Notes: generated by a model not told the origin, from the letters alone. A stretch of 62,009 nt of DNA from Candidatus Acidiferrales bacterium (GCA_035515795.1 DATJAY010000034.1:1-62009); one strand, 5' to 3'; numbered from the stretch's first letter, positions 44,302-52,906 are shown. A program made the numbers and translations.

Positions 44302-45441
44302 ATGCGAAGAATTCTGAAAGATTTAGTAGCCGTGTTGCTTCTCACGACTATGGCAGTAGCGGCAATCACTTGGTGGACTTCAGCGACAGGAACAAATCGG
44401 GTTGACCGAAATTTGAAGGCGGTTGTGACCCTGATCGTGTATGGTGCTGATGGAGGTATCAAATGTCAGGGGAGTGGGTTCTTTGTCAACTCAAAGGGAT
44501 TACTGGCAACAAACGCTCATGTTGTAAATGACGCCGCGAAAGTAGTCGCTAAACTTCCTTCAGGAGCGTTCTATAACATGAAAGAAATCATGCACGTTGA
44601 TCGAACCAATGACTTGGCCTTACTTCAATTTGAAGCAAAAGAAACACCTTTTGTGACCGGATTCGGCAACTCAGATGAGATCAAGATAGGAGAAAAGGTT
44701 TATGCGATAGGAACACCTGACGGACAGGAAGCTACGCTTTCCGAAGGGAATGTAAGTAATCCGACCAGAGACTTCAACGGGATAAGACGCATTCAATTCA
44801 CAGCTCCAATTTCTCCTGGTAGCAGCGGAGGCGGGCTTTTCAACGAGAAGGGTTATATCATAGGAATCACTTCCAGCACGTTGAACATTCAGTCAGGCGA
44901 GCAAGCAGGTTTGGATCAAAATCTGAACTATGCTGTGCCAGTAAATGATCTGAAAGCGATGATTGCTGACACAAGCAAACACTTAGGGGGTAATGCTACT
45001 TATTACTACACGCAAGGTGTCTCTGCAGATTATCTGAGAGACTGGAATAGGGCCACGGAATATTACTCAAAAGCCATAATGTTGGATAGTACATATGCGG
45101 CCGCATACATCAATTTGGGCAGTGATTGCTTTTCGACTGGCAACTACGAGCTTGAAGTCAAGAGTTATCTCAAAGCTACCAAAGTCGATCCATCAAACCC
45201 TAATGCTTACTTTTTGCTTGCCACCGCCTATGAGGATGTTGCGCAATATGACAAGGCTATCAAGGCGTTCAGGACGGCGCTGAAACTGGACCCTAACGAC
45301 AAAGACTTTATTTACGAACTTGCGCTCCTCTATTTAGCCAGAGGAGATAAGGAAAAAGCGCAGGAACTAATCAACAACCTCTGTCGTTTAGACCAAGGTT
45401 TTGGAACAGTTTTTATGTCCATATTGAACCGTGAAAAATAA
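44302..45441 (+). CDS. Secreted trypsin-like serine protease with TPR repeats
   Basis: 379 residues. N-terminal signal anchor (about 5-27), a HtrA/trypsin-type domain (about 35-225) with catalytic His73 (ATNAHVV), Asp104 (TNDLALL) and Ser175 (PGSSGGGLF), and at least three TPR motifs (about 238-360; AYINLGSDCF, YFLLATAYEDV, YELALLYLARG). No PDZ domain, unlike DegP/DegS: TPRs take its place, probably as the binding module. The start is the ATG at 44302 with GGGAGGA six bases before, not the upstream TTG. It stands alone, with a hairpin after it. Confidence 0.92.
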   Translation: MRRILKDLVAVLLLTTMAVAAITWWTSATGTNRVDRNLKAVVTLIVYGADGGIKCQGSGFFVNSKGLLATNAHVVNDAAKVVAKLPSGAFYNMKEIMHVDRTNDLALLQFEAKETPFVTGFGNSDEIKIGEKVYAIGTPDGQEATLSEGNVSNPTRDFNGIRRIQFTAPISPGSSGGGLFNEKGYIIGITSSTLNIQSGEQAGLDQNLNYAVPVNDLKAMIADTSKHLGGNATYYYTQGVSADYLRDWNRATEYYSKAIMLDSTYAAAYINLGSDCFSTGNYELEVKSYLKATKVDPSNPNAYFLLATAYEDVAQYDKAIKAFRTALKLDPNDKDFIYELALLYLARGDKEKAQELINNLCRLDQGFGTVFMSILNREK

Positions 45442-45444
45442 CCT

Positions 45445-45466
45445 GTGTACATCATGGTACACTTTT
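45445..45466 (+). terminator. Small hairpin with T-run after the protease gene
   Basis: GTGTAC (45445-45450), loop ATCATG, GTACAC (45457-45462), then TTTT. The stem is only six bases, so a weak terminator. The loop sequence recurs in a similar inverted repeat near 46635. Confidence 0.5.
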
Positions 45467-46024
45467 CTGACATTGCCTTGAATGCATACGTCACTTTTTG
45501 ATCTAAGTCTGTTCCGCCAATGGTACCGAAGTTCCACGCGGGCTTCCGAAAATACCATGCTACCAAAATCGGCACGCGGTTCGACCTATCGTACGTTTCG
45601 TACACATCCGTGTGTAAAATCCTCCACGTGCATGCAAGGGATCACTTCATACCTTCCTGCATCCAGTCTACATGCTTCATAAGTCCTAGGGATACAATGG
45701 GTTGGCAATGCAGCTGGGATGCGCGAGTTTTCCTTAGGAGGTATGATTTTTGATAGTATGTACTTGCTCTAATCGTGTAGAGTTTGTTACATTCAGCTGG
45801 TTGAAATGTATGCTAGAAGCGATATAAAGCTGACGGGTGATAAGCCCGGCCAGGTTGTGAGATACAGAACGGAGTTAAAGAAACGGCCCCCGTGTGCGTG
45901 GAGTGTGTCAACGAAGGGAAGTGTGGGCATATTGATGGTGAACAAAGACATCAGCAGTACTCAGGCTGATAACAGCATTGCTGAACGCCTCAGCAAGTGC
46001 GGATGCATACTTTAGGAGGCAAGC
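45467..46024. other. Gene-poor stretch before the pilin-like gene
   Basis: 558 bases. ORFs of 60-90 codons exist on both strands (45806-46015 plus; 45330-45605 minus, overlapping the protease gene) but have no ribosome site or recognisable family. A nearly perfect ribosome site at 45738-45743 leads only to a nine-codon ORF. This may be decayed sequence. Confidence 0.4.
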
Positions 46025-46462
46025 GTGGGAACACAACAACTTCTGCTTACTGTCTTGGGAGTCATTGTCGTAGGGATTGCCGTTGCGATCGCTATTGTTC
46101 TGTTTAGCGGCAATGCACAAAGTTCGAACCGAGATGCTGTCACCCAAGATCTGGTGAGTATCGCAGCCGTCGCCCAGGAGTACTACAGGAAGCCGGCGAT
46201 CTTCGCCGGAGGGGGAAACAGCTTCAACGGCTTCAATCTCTCGCCGACCGATACGGGGAATGAAAATGGAAGTTATTCAGTTGACGTGGCCCCGTCTTCG
46301 AGTCCTGTCTACAAACCCGGTAGCACGACTCCGATTCCGAATCCCACGCAGACGATCTATCTAATCGGATGTGGGAAAGAGATCGGAGATGACGAGATGG
46401 ATCCGGTAAAAGTGTGTCTAAAAGTAACACTAGACTCGCTGGTGTCATTTCCTATCAATTGA
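46025..46462 (+). CDS. Small pilin-like protein with N-terminal hydrophobic helix
   Basis: 145 residues. GTG start with an excellent TTAGGAGG site. A hydrophobic helix (residues 6-28, LLLTVLGVIVVGIAVAIAIV) begins almost at once and leads into an amphipathic stretch (RDAVTQDLVSIAAVAQEYYRKP), the layout of a type IV pilin or pseudopilin, then a Ser/Pro/Gly/Asn-rich soluble domain with two cysteines. There is no leader peptide or G-F-x4-E prepilin cleavage site, so it is not a standard pilin; it may be an uncleaved membrane protein with a pilin-like stalk. No pilus assembly genes lie nearby. Confidence 0.75.
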   Translation: MGTQQLLLTVLGVIVVGIAVAIAIVLFSGNAQSSNRDAVTQDLVSIAAVAQEYYRKPAIFAGGGNSFNGFNLSPTDTGNENGSYSVDVAPSSSPVYKPGSTTPIPNPTQTIYLIGCGKEIGDDEMDPVKVCLKVTLDSLVSFPIN

Positions 46463-46762
46463 GACTTAACATACATTCGTGAAGCTGGCGAGGCTCATTC
46501 GTTGGCCTGCCCTCAGTTGATTCATCAATGACAACTTACTAATCCGGTCGATCCATGGTATACAATCAGCCATGCGGAAACATAATCTGTACCATCTTGC
46601 TCAAATTTGTTTCTGATGATCATTTTTTGTAAATACATCATGGTGTAAATCAGCAAATGATGTGCAAAGAGTCTTACACATTCCGTGCTTTGTTCCAGAC
46701 ACTTGGGAGCCTGTGCACAAGGCTTGCTGACGAGGTAGGGAATTCTGTTTGCGGGTGAAAAG
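46463..46762. other. Gap before the broken secreted-protein gene
   Basis: 300 bases with no supportable gene. It contains a TACA-TCATGG-TGTA inverted repeat (about 46635-46648) similar to the hairpin at 45445, and a promoter-like TTGATT/TAATCC pair with 17-base spacer about 240 bases upstream of the next start. Confidence 0.35.
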
Positions 46763-47134
46763 ATGAAAATAGCATTTGCATTTTTCCTTTTGAACGTTTG
46801 GCTAGGTTCATGTCTTGCACAGGTAGAGCCTAATCCTTCTAATATTCAACGCTACGTAATTTATGCCGTCGACAAATTGCCTGAGCAAAAGGGCAATCCC
46901 CCAAAAATCTGGGCATAGAACGAAGGCGCCGTCGGCGATCCACATAATTATCTGCTTCTGGATACGCAGACCGGAAGGACATGGCTTCTTGTCCGAACTT
47001 CAGACTTTGCGGAACGTGCTGATAGCTCTATGAATGAGTGGAACAGCTATTCATGGAGGCCCCTTTTCTTTCAAACGGGCGTGCAATCTATACGCGCCCC
47101 ACAGGGTAGTTTATCCAGAGAACCGGAAAAGTAA
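46763..47134 (+). pseudogene. Secreted small protein gene interrupted by one in-frame TAG
   Basis: 123 sense-or-stop codons in one frame from ATG 46763 to TAA 47132-47134, broken only at codon 52 (TAG, 46916-46918). Codons 1-20 encode a signal peptide or lipobox (LNVWLGSCLAQ). After the stop the same frame continues as protein-like sequence with LLLDTQTGRTWLLV and a Trp-rich end (NEWNSYSWRPLFF), a pattern I recognise from small bacterial secreted proteins. A single base change explains the break. It could be a fresh pseudogene, a sequencing error or, less likely, read-through. A weak GGGTGAAAAG precedes the ATG. Confidence 0.75.
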
Positions 47135-47301
47135 CTTTCAGGTAAAGGGAAAACAAACCAGATGGAAGTCATGAAAGTATTCTTTTCCAGCAGGCGTTTT
47201 TTCGGGATGATTGCCTACCGCGTGAATGTCATGTCTCTAAAATCAACGGAATCGCGTCAAACAAGCCCGTAGTAAGGCAATCCTTTGTTGGGTCAACTTC
47301 T

Positions 47302-47481
47302 TTACTGGCTAAATGTAAGATGCCTTAGAAATTCCTCGTATATTTCGAGAATCTTCTCCTTGCTAAGTTCTGCTTCCGCAGTTGAGGTTGCAGCCGTTCC
47401 GGGGCCTGACTTACGGTTAATCGTTAGACAATAAGCGACGGTCAAGTTGCTTGCGACTATCTTTGTCGTATCGCTTTCCAT
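47302..47481 (-). CDS. Small protein of 59 residues, unknown function
   Basis: ATG at 47481 preceded by TAAGGAG seven bases away, stop TAA at 47304-47302. The sequence opens MESDTTKIVASNLTVAYCL, has a Gly/Ser/Thr-rich middle, and ends in an amphipathic helix (LSKEKILEIYEEFLRHL). No signal peptide, so cytoplasmic. The good ribosome site, helical periodicity and balanced composition support a real gene. Its start codon lies inside one of three CCATGATA repeats. Confidence 0.7.
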   Translation of the reverse strand: MESDTTKIVASNLTVAYCLTINRKSGPGTAATSTAEAELSKEKILEIYEEFLRHLTFSQ

Positions 47482-47500
47482 GATACTTAACTCCTTATTT

Positions 47501-47573
47501 GTGCCATGATACCTGACAACATACGAATGCGCGATTAATTTACGCCTTTGTGAAACTCGAAGGTGCCATGATA
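47501..47573. repeat. Paired 11-base repeat GTGCCATGATA
   Basis: GTGCCATGATA occurs at 47501-47511 and 47563-47573, 62 bases apart, with a third partial copy (CCATGATA) at 47478-47485 over the small-gene start codon. Could be binding sites for a regulator of the small gene. No structure otherwise. Confidence 0.5.
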
Positions 47574-47695
47574 GAAGAGAACTTTTCCGGAAGAGTCGCA
47601 GTAGAATTCAGGTCGGCAGAATCTGAGTTTCGCTTCGGCGGCATTTCTGTCTCATTCCTCAGCGTCCACAAGACAGTTCGGATGGGTTCCAATAC

Positions 47696-48511
47696 TTACT
47701 TTGCGGAGATCAGATCGTAGTTTGTCTTCTGACTCATGGGAATGGTCATTGCATTTTCTCCTGCAGTTGCCATGACTAGTTCTTGATCCGATGTTCCGCT
47801 GATTTTCATAGCCTTTCCGGCCGAATAATCGAACAGGGCAGTCCCGTTGATGGTTCCGCTTCCGTCAATCGCCAAATTCATTCCGTTGATCGTCGCAGAT
47901 CCCTTCAACTTAACCTTCCCGGCGAATGCTATCTTGACACATGAAATCCCGTCAAGATTTTCTTTTCCAACTAATTTGTAATCCGTATTTGTGGTTACTG
48001 CAATTTTCCCCTGGGAGCCTGGAGTGCCGGCCGTGTCCGTCCTTGTCTGGTTCCACGTTGCGCCCTCGCCAACACTCGTGGAAGGCAATTTCAAAAAGAA
48101 ACTCCCGAAATCTTTTGCCTGTCCTGCAGGTGAATTTGCAAAGGCAGTATCGATCCATCTCGTCGAGATTTCTTCGCCGTTGGGTTTGATCCTTGTCTCC
48201 TTAATTTTCCCCAGAGCCGGAGATGGAACATGATTAGTATCTCCGTTCGGCATTATCGCAATGTTCTCGCCCGAGTCGATGACAGTGGAAAATATCAGCT
48301 CGTCGCCCGATATTACGCTGCTGATTGTAAGAGATTGATCCGAAACTACATTGACATGCTGCTCTTGACCCATCATCGTTTCGACGGTCTCCAGAGTAGT
48401 ATGAGCTTTATAATGAATTGCAGAAGAAGCTTTATACTCCAACTTATATTGTGCCATTCCGACACCTGCCATTGCAAGGGCACAGACAAGAGTAACTCCG
48501 AACGATTTCAT
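47696..48511 (-). CDS. Secreted DUF6263-like protein
   Basis: 271 residues. Signal peptide 1-20 (ending GMAQ), then a beta-rich protein with alternating Ser/Thr and charged residues, reminiscent of DUF6263-type periplasmic proteins (KETRIKPNGEEIS, GEGATWNQTRTD, KISGTSDQELVM). Function unknown. It follows the Fe-S oxidoreductase gene by 13 bases and probably shares its transcript. Confidence 0.8.
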   Translation of the reverse strand: MKSFGVTLVCALAMAGVGMAQYKLEYKASSAIHYKAHTTLETVETMMGQEQHVNVVSDQSLTISSVISGDELIFSTVIDSGENIAIMPNGDTNHVPSPALGKIKETRIKPNGEEISTRWIDTAFANSPAGQAKDFGSFFLKLPSTSVGEGATWNQTRTDTAGTPGSQGKIAVTTNTDYKLVGKENLDGISCVKIAFAGKVKLKGSATINGMNLAIDGSGTINGTALFDYSAGKAMKISGTSDQELVMATAGENAMTIPMSQKTNYDLISAK

Positions 48512-48524
48512 TTTTTCTCCAATA

Positions 48525-50666
48525 TTAATTATTGTTTTCCGAATTTCCTGGTTCTGGATCTTTCCGTGTCGCCTCGAGAATCAATTCGGCGACATCCTTT
48601 ACGGCAACGTCCGCGGCTTCTTTAGCTTTAACGCCGTCGGTCATCATCGTCATACAGAACGGACAGGCAGATGCAATCACATCAGGATTGGTTGACAGAG
48701 CTTCTTCAGTTCTCTCAATGTTCACGCGTTTGCCCGCTTTCTCTTCCATCCACATTCTGGCGCCGCCTGCTCCGCAGCAAAAACCTTTGTCCTTCGAACG
48801 TTTCATCTCAACCATCTCAACGCCGTTTATCGCAGCAATGGCTTTCCGCGGCGAGTCGTAGATCCCATTATATCTGCCAATATAGCACGAATCATGATAA
48901 GTAACTCGCTTTTTCTGTTGTTCGTTTTGAACCGAAAGTTTTCCGGAGCTTATCAGCTCCTCAATCAACTGCGTGTGATGAATGACCTCATAATTCCCGC
49001 CGAAGTTCTTGTATTCGTTCTTGAGCGTGTTGAAACAGTGCGGGCAGGCAGTGACGATTTTTTTTACGTGGTATTTTTCAAACGTGCTGATGTTTTCTCT
49101 GATGAGCATTTGAGCTAAATATTCGTTTCCACTTCGTCTCGCAGGATCGCCCGAACATTTTTCTTCGTTTCCAAGTATCGCGAATCTTATTCCAGCCATT
49201 TTCATCAACTGGGAAAAAGCGCGCGCGACTTTCTGATACCGGGCATCGTAACTTCCTGCGCAACCGACCCAATACAGAATGTCGAAGTTGCCGTCCGTAT
49301 CGGCAGCGATCGGAATATCGTGTCCTTCGGTCCATTTTGCCCGGTCTCTCCAGTTAAATGCCCACACGGTGAAGTTGTTTTCCAGATTTTTATATGCGGT
49401 GGCAAGCTCTGTAGGAAATCTTGACTCATTGAGGACGAGATACCGGCGCATATCAACGATAGAGCCGACATGTTCAATCATAACGGGGCACTCTTCCATG
49501 CATGCCTGACAGGTCGTGCATGCCCACAGCTCGTCCTCGGTGATATAAGTGTCCACGAGGTGTTTTTTGTCGGCATCTTTGTGTGCCACGATATCCGGTG
49601 CCTTTTCCATCGTGCGTCGGCGAATATCGGTAATTATTTTTCGCGGAGAAAGAGGTTTGCCGGTGATATTCGCCGGACAAACCGAGTCGCATCTGCCGCA
49701 CTCGGTGCACGTGAATCCATCAAGGAGTTGTTTCCATGAAAGGTCTTCGATATCTCCGGCGCCGAACCGCGTAATGTTCTCATCTTCCAGATTTATTGGT
49801 GTCAGAGCACCTCGCGGTTTTTGAGTCGCAAAATAAACGTTGAAGAACGATGAGCCGATATGGAGGTGCTTCGAATATGGGAGATAATTCAGGAATCCGA
49901 GTACTATTAATATGTGTATCCACCAGAAAACCTGAAAGAGATTTGAAAGGGACGGGGGCGATGACGAGACAAATAGAGATGCCAATGCGGACGAGAAAAA
50001 TCTCGCTCCGGAGTTTAAAGTGTCGACTCCTGCTGATTTTTCAAGCGCGATGTGCAGACTGTTCTGCAGAAACATCGAGACCATGATGAGCAAGATCAGA
50101 CTTAGGATGAGATTCGCGTCCAGCTTTGAATGAGTTTTGAACTCAAGGCGTTTTACGTTCGCGATGTTTCGACGATAGAAAGCAAAGAGTACAGATATAA
50201 TCACCAGGAGTCCAAAGCAATCCTGAAGAAAAACAAGCGGAGAATAGAGCGGACCAAGAAACGTCAGCGATAAACCCTCTGCGAAGCCCTGCAGAATACC
50301 TTCCAGTATGGCGGTGAGAAGAATCATGAATCCCCAGAATATGAAGAAGTGCATCAATCCCGCGACCGGTTCTCTCAAAAGTTTTTTCTGACCGAATGCA
50401 ATCGACAGGACATTTATGAGTCGTGTCCCGACCTTGCCTGAACGATCTTCCTTTTTTCCGACTTTCAGATAAGAAATCAGTCGTTGGACATTCCTCGCAA
50501 AGAACAAAATGGCCAAAATGAAAACTATTGTGAAAACGGTTGTTTTTATCATGTATTCTTTGCCTTCTAAATTTTTTTGAAGCAGAAACTCGTCTTGTAG
50601 TCGACCTGACTTTTCAAATATATCCTGGCCGCTGCTAATAATCAATTGCTTCGTCGCCTCAATCAT
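48525..50666 (-). CDS. Membrane Fe-S oxidoreductase with two CCG domains
   Basis: 713 residues. About five to six membrane helices in the first 300 residues (nitrate-reductase gamma-like fold), then two [4Fe-4S] ferredoxin motifs (CTECGRCDSVCP, CTTCQACMEECP) and two CCG cysteine-rich domains (WVGCAGS with CSGDPARR and CPHCF; HDSCYIGR with GFCCGAGG and CPFCM). This is the architecture of HdrD/FadF-like proteins thought to pass electrons between soluble donors such as electron-transfer flavoprotein and membrane quinone. The electron donor is not encoded nearby. First gene of a two-gene unit; its start is 58 bases from that of parA, divergent. Confidence 0.92.
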   Translation of the reverse strand: MIEATKQLIISSGQDIFEKSGRLQDEFLLQKNLEGKEYMIKTTVFTIVFILAILFFARNVQRLISYLKVGKKEDRSGKVGTRLINVLSIAFGQKKLLREPVAGLMHFFIFWGFMILLTAILEGILQGFAEGLSLTFLGPLYSPLVFLQDCFGLLVIISVLFAFYRRNIANVKRLEFKTHSKLDANLILSLILLIMVSMFLQNSLHIALEKSAGVDTLNSGARFFSSALASLFVSSSPPSLSNLFQVFWWIHILIVLGFLNYLPYSKHLHIGSSFFNVYFATQKPRGALTPINLEDENITRFGAGDIEDLSWKQLLDGFTCTECGRCDSVCPANITGKPLSPRKIITDIRRRTMEKAPDIVAHKDADKKHLVDTYITEDELWACTTCQACMEECPVMIEHVGSIVDMRRYLVLNESRFPTELATAYKNLENNFTVWAFNWRDRAKWTEGHDIPIAADTDGNFDILYWVGCAGSYDARYQKVARAFSQLMKMAGIRFAILGNEEKCSGDPARRSGNEYLAQMLIRENISTFEKYHVKKIVTACPHCFNTLKNEYKNFGGNYEVIHHTQLIEELISSGKLSVQNEQQKKRVTYHDSCYIGRYNGIYDSPRKAIAAINGVEMVEMKRSKDKGFCCGAGGARMWMEEKAGKRVNIERTEEALSTNPDVIASACPFCMTMMTDGVKAKEAADVAVKDVAELILEATRKDPEPGNSENNN

Positions 50667-50670
50667 TTAA

Positions 50671-50699
50671 TTGAAATTTTATACACCTCAAGTTATATT
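50671..50699 (+). promoter_or_regulatory. Candidate parA promoter
   Basis: TTGAAA (50671-50676), 17-base spacer, TATATT (50694-50699). It lies inside the longest open parA frame, which rules out a start at 50671 for this transcript and supports ATG 50725. Same hexamers and spacing as at 2279. Confidence 0.55.
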
Positions 50700-50724
50700 T
50701 TGTTCTAATGAAACCTGTACCGGC

Positions 50725-51606
50725 ATGGGAAAAATAATCACGATTGCGAATCAGAAGGGCGGAGTTGGGAAGACTACCACAACCGTCAATGTCGCGGCCT
50801 GTCTTGCTGCCCTGGAGCACAAAACTCTTCTGATCGATATCGATCCGCAATCGAATGCAACAAGCGCGCTTGGGTTTGACAAAAGTCAGCCTCATGTGAG
50901 CACTTATGACGTTATCCTGGGATCATCCCCGGCAGATGCATCCATCCGGGATACCACGCTCTCCTTCCTAAAACTGATGCCGTCCGACATAAATCTTGTC
51001 GGAGCCGAGGTGGAATTGGTGGAGATGGAAATGAGAGAGTCTCTTCTAAAAAATGCGATCATACCGATTAAGGATAACTTCGAATATGTTTTGATTGACT
51101 GCCCGCCTTCGCTGGGTTTGTTGACGGTAAATGCTCTCGTGGCAGCTGACAGCGTTCTGGTCCCCGTTCAGACCGAGTACTTTGCCCTGGAAGGACTTGG
51201 ACAGCTTCTTAACACGATCTCGATGGTGAAACGTAATTTAAATTCCGGTTTGGAGCTTGAGGGAGTTCTCCTGACGATGTTTGATTCGAGGCTGAAACTC
51301 TCTAATCAGGTGGTCGATGAGGTCAGACGATATTTTGATCAGCGAGTTTTCAGAACCGTGATCGGAAGGAATGTTCGTCTCAGCGAAGCACAGAGTTTTG
51401 GCAAGCCTATCATACTTTACGATGCGGCTTCTCTTGGAGCGAAACATTACATGGAATTAGCAAAGGAATTCTTGGATCGGAACAAGGCGAAAGTAAGACA
51501 GGGGATTCCGGATTCTTCAAACGAGTTTGGTGGGAGACCCGGAGATATTAGCTTGGAAAAGGATTCCGCAAACCACGATGTAAGTAGGGAAGGCGCAAAG
51601 CCATGA
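50725..51606 (+). CDS. parA: Chromosome-partitioning ATPase ParA/Soj
   Basis: 293 residues. Deviant Walker A in NQKGGVGKTTT at the N-terminus, Walker A-prime DIDPQSNATS, Walker B DCPPSLGLLT. DNA-bound ATPase that segregates ParB-parS complexes. The ATG at 50725 gives the canonical MGKIITIANQKGG opening; no strong ribosome site is visible. The C-terminus (after 265) is Ser/Asp-rich and probably disordered. Overlaps parB by 4 bases. Confidence 0.95.
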   Translation: MGKIITIANQKGGVGKTTTTVNVAACLAALEHKTLLIDIDPQSNATSALGFDKSQPHVSTYDVILGSSPADASIRDTTLSFLKLMPSDINLVGAEVELVEMEMRESLLKNAIIPIKDNFEYVLIDCPPSLGLLTVNALVAADSVLVPVQTEYFALEGLGQLLNTISMVKRNLNSGLELEGVLLTMFDSRLKLSNQVVDEVRRYFDQRVFRTVIGRNVRLSEAQSFGKPIILYDAASLGAKHYMELAKEFLDRNKAKVRQGIPDSSNEFGGRPGDISLEKDSANHDVSREGAKP

Positions 51607-52535
51607 AATCTAACATTCGTCTTGGTAGAGGATTAGATGCCTTGATCAAGAAAGAATCTATTCCCTTCGATAAGATCCCGCCTGAACTCTCTGATCAGTT
51701 AGCAGTCAACCCATTCGCGAAGATCTCAGTGAACAAGGTCACCGCAAACAGATTCCAGCCGAGAAGAGACTTCGATCAGAGGACTCTCGAAGAGTTGAAG
51801 AAATCTATAAGGGAGAATGGGCTTATTCAACCGATAACGGTGCGCCAGACTAAGGATGGCGGATTCGAGTTGGTGTCCGGGGAAAGACGTCTTCGCGCCA
51901 TGAAAGAGCTTGGTATTCGAGAGATACCTGCATACGTTCTTCAAGTCGACTCCGACGAGAAGATGCTGGAAATGGCGTTGACCGAGAATCTTCAGCGAGA
52001 AGATTTAAATCCAATAGAAATCGCGCTTGGATATGAGAGGCTAATTGACGAATGTAACCTCACGCAGGAGAAAGTCGCAGACAAGGTCGGGAAAGATCGT
52101 GCCACGGTAGCTAATTTTCTGCGACTTCTTAAGCTGCCTGCTCCGATCCAGAAGGGTCTTGTCTCAGGTGATATTACAGCGGGTCACGCCAGAGCACTTC
52201 TTTCGATCGAAAACTCCAACGAGCAATTTCATCTTTTTAATAAAATTGCCCGCGATAATCTCAGCGTTCGTCAGGTGGAGAGAGAGGTACAACGGCTGAC
52301 GGGAGCGGGCAAGAACAAGAAGCTTCAATCGAAGGGCAGCTCAACCAACAAGCGCGCGAACGCCAGCGAAAGCGTGTTGAGTGATCTTGTCGATAAACTC
52401 AGGAAGCATCTGGGAACTCAGGTGAAAATAAATTACGGTGAAAATCACGCCGGTGATATAAGAGTTGAGTTCTATAGCGATGAAGATTTGGAAAGGTTGA
52501 TCGAAATAATATTGGGCGATAGAAAAGGCAAATGA
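51603..52535 (+). CDS. parB: Chromosome-partitioning protein ParB/Spo0J
   Basis: 310 residues. RGLDALIKKE opening, CTPase/ParB nuclease-like domain (about 40-125) with GERRLRA and TENLQREDLNPIE, helix-turn-helix (about 145-190, KVADKVGKDRATVANFLRLLKLP), and a C-terminal dimerisation helix. Spreads from parS as a CTP clamp. No parS (TGTTTCACGTGAAACA-like) was found in the window by eye. ATGA overlaps on both sides couple it to parA and ridA. Confidence 0.96.
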   Translation: MKSNIRLGRGLDALIKKESIPFDKIPPELSDQLAVNPFAKISVNKVTANRFQPRRDFDQRTLEELKKSIRENGLIQPITVRQTKDGGFELVSGERRLRAMKELGIREIPAYVLQVDSDEKMLEMALTENLQREDLNPIEIALGYERLIDECNLTQEKVADKVGKDRATVANFLRLLKLPAPIQKGLVSGDITAGHARALLSIENSNEQFHLFNKIARDNLSVRQVEREVQRLTGAGKNKKLQSKGSSTNKRANASESVLSDLVDKLRKHLGTQVKINYGENHAGDIRVEFYSDEDLERLIEIILGDRKGK

Positions 52536-52906
52536 CGAAGATTCTGTTTGCAAAAAATGCACCTCGACCGATCGGACCGTACTCTCAGGGAATGGAAATC
52601 GATGGATTCATTTTTCTTTCTGGGCAAATCGGCATACAGCCGGAAACGGCTGAAGTAGCCGACGGTCTGGCGCAGCAGACACTGCAGGTGATGAAGAATA
52701 TTTCAGAGGTGCTTCAATCCGCCGGTTGTTCATTTTCTCAAGTAGTGAAGACAACAGTCTATTTGAAAAACATGAACGATTTCACCGAGTTCAACAAGAT
52801 TTACTCCGAATATTTCAAAGATAATCCTCCTGTCCGCACGACTGTTGAGGTTTCATCGCTGCCTCGTAATGCATTAATTGAGATCGACATTATTGCACAT
52901 AAGTAA
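52532..52906 (+). CDS. ridA: RidA-family enamine/imine deaminase
   Basis: 124 residues. Hydrolyses reactive 2-aminoacrylate-type enamines from PLP enzymes. The signature opens RPIGPYSQG and ends NPPVRTTVEVSSLPR with the substrate-anchoring arginine, then IEIDIIA. Overlaps parB by 4 bases; no functional link with partitioning is known, so this may be simple operon packing. Confidence 0.95.
   Translation: MTKILFAKNAPRPIGPYSQGMEIDGFIFLSGQIGIQPETAEVADGLAQQTLQVMKNISEVLQSAGCSFSQVVKTTVYLKNMNDFTEFNKIYSEYFKDNPPVRTTVEVSSLPRNALIEIDIIAHK

Noticed and set aside
45330-45605. 91-codon minus-strand ORF with aromatic-rich product
   Set aside because: Half overlaps the protease gene and it has no ribosome site; possibly a decayed remnant but not supportable as a gene.
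45806-46015. 69-codon ORF just before the pilin-like gene
   Set aside because: No ribosome site and no recognised family; its end coincides with the ribosome site of the next gene, so coupling is conceivable but unsupported.
47568-47720. 50-codon plus-strand ORF starting inside a GTGCCATGATA repeat
   Set aside because: No ribosome site, overlaps the 3' end of the secreted protein gene on the other strand, unremarkable composition.
50725-52535. parS site near parAB
   Set aside because: No TGTTTCACGTGAAACA-like palindrome was found by eye in or around the operon; parS sites may lie elsewhere near the origin.
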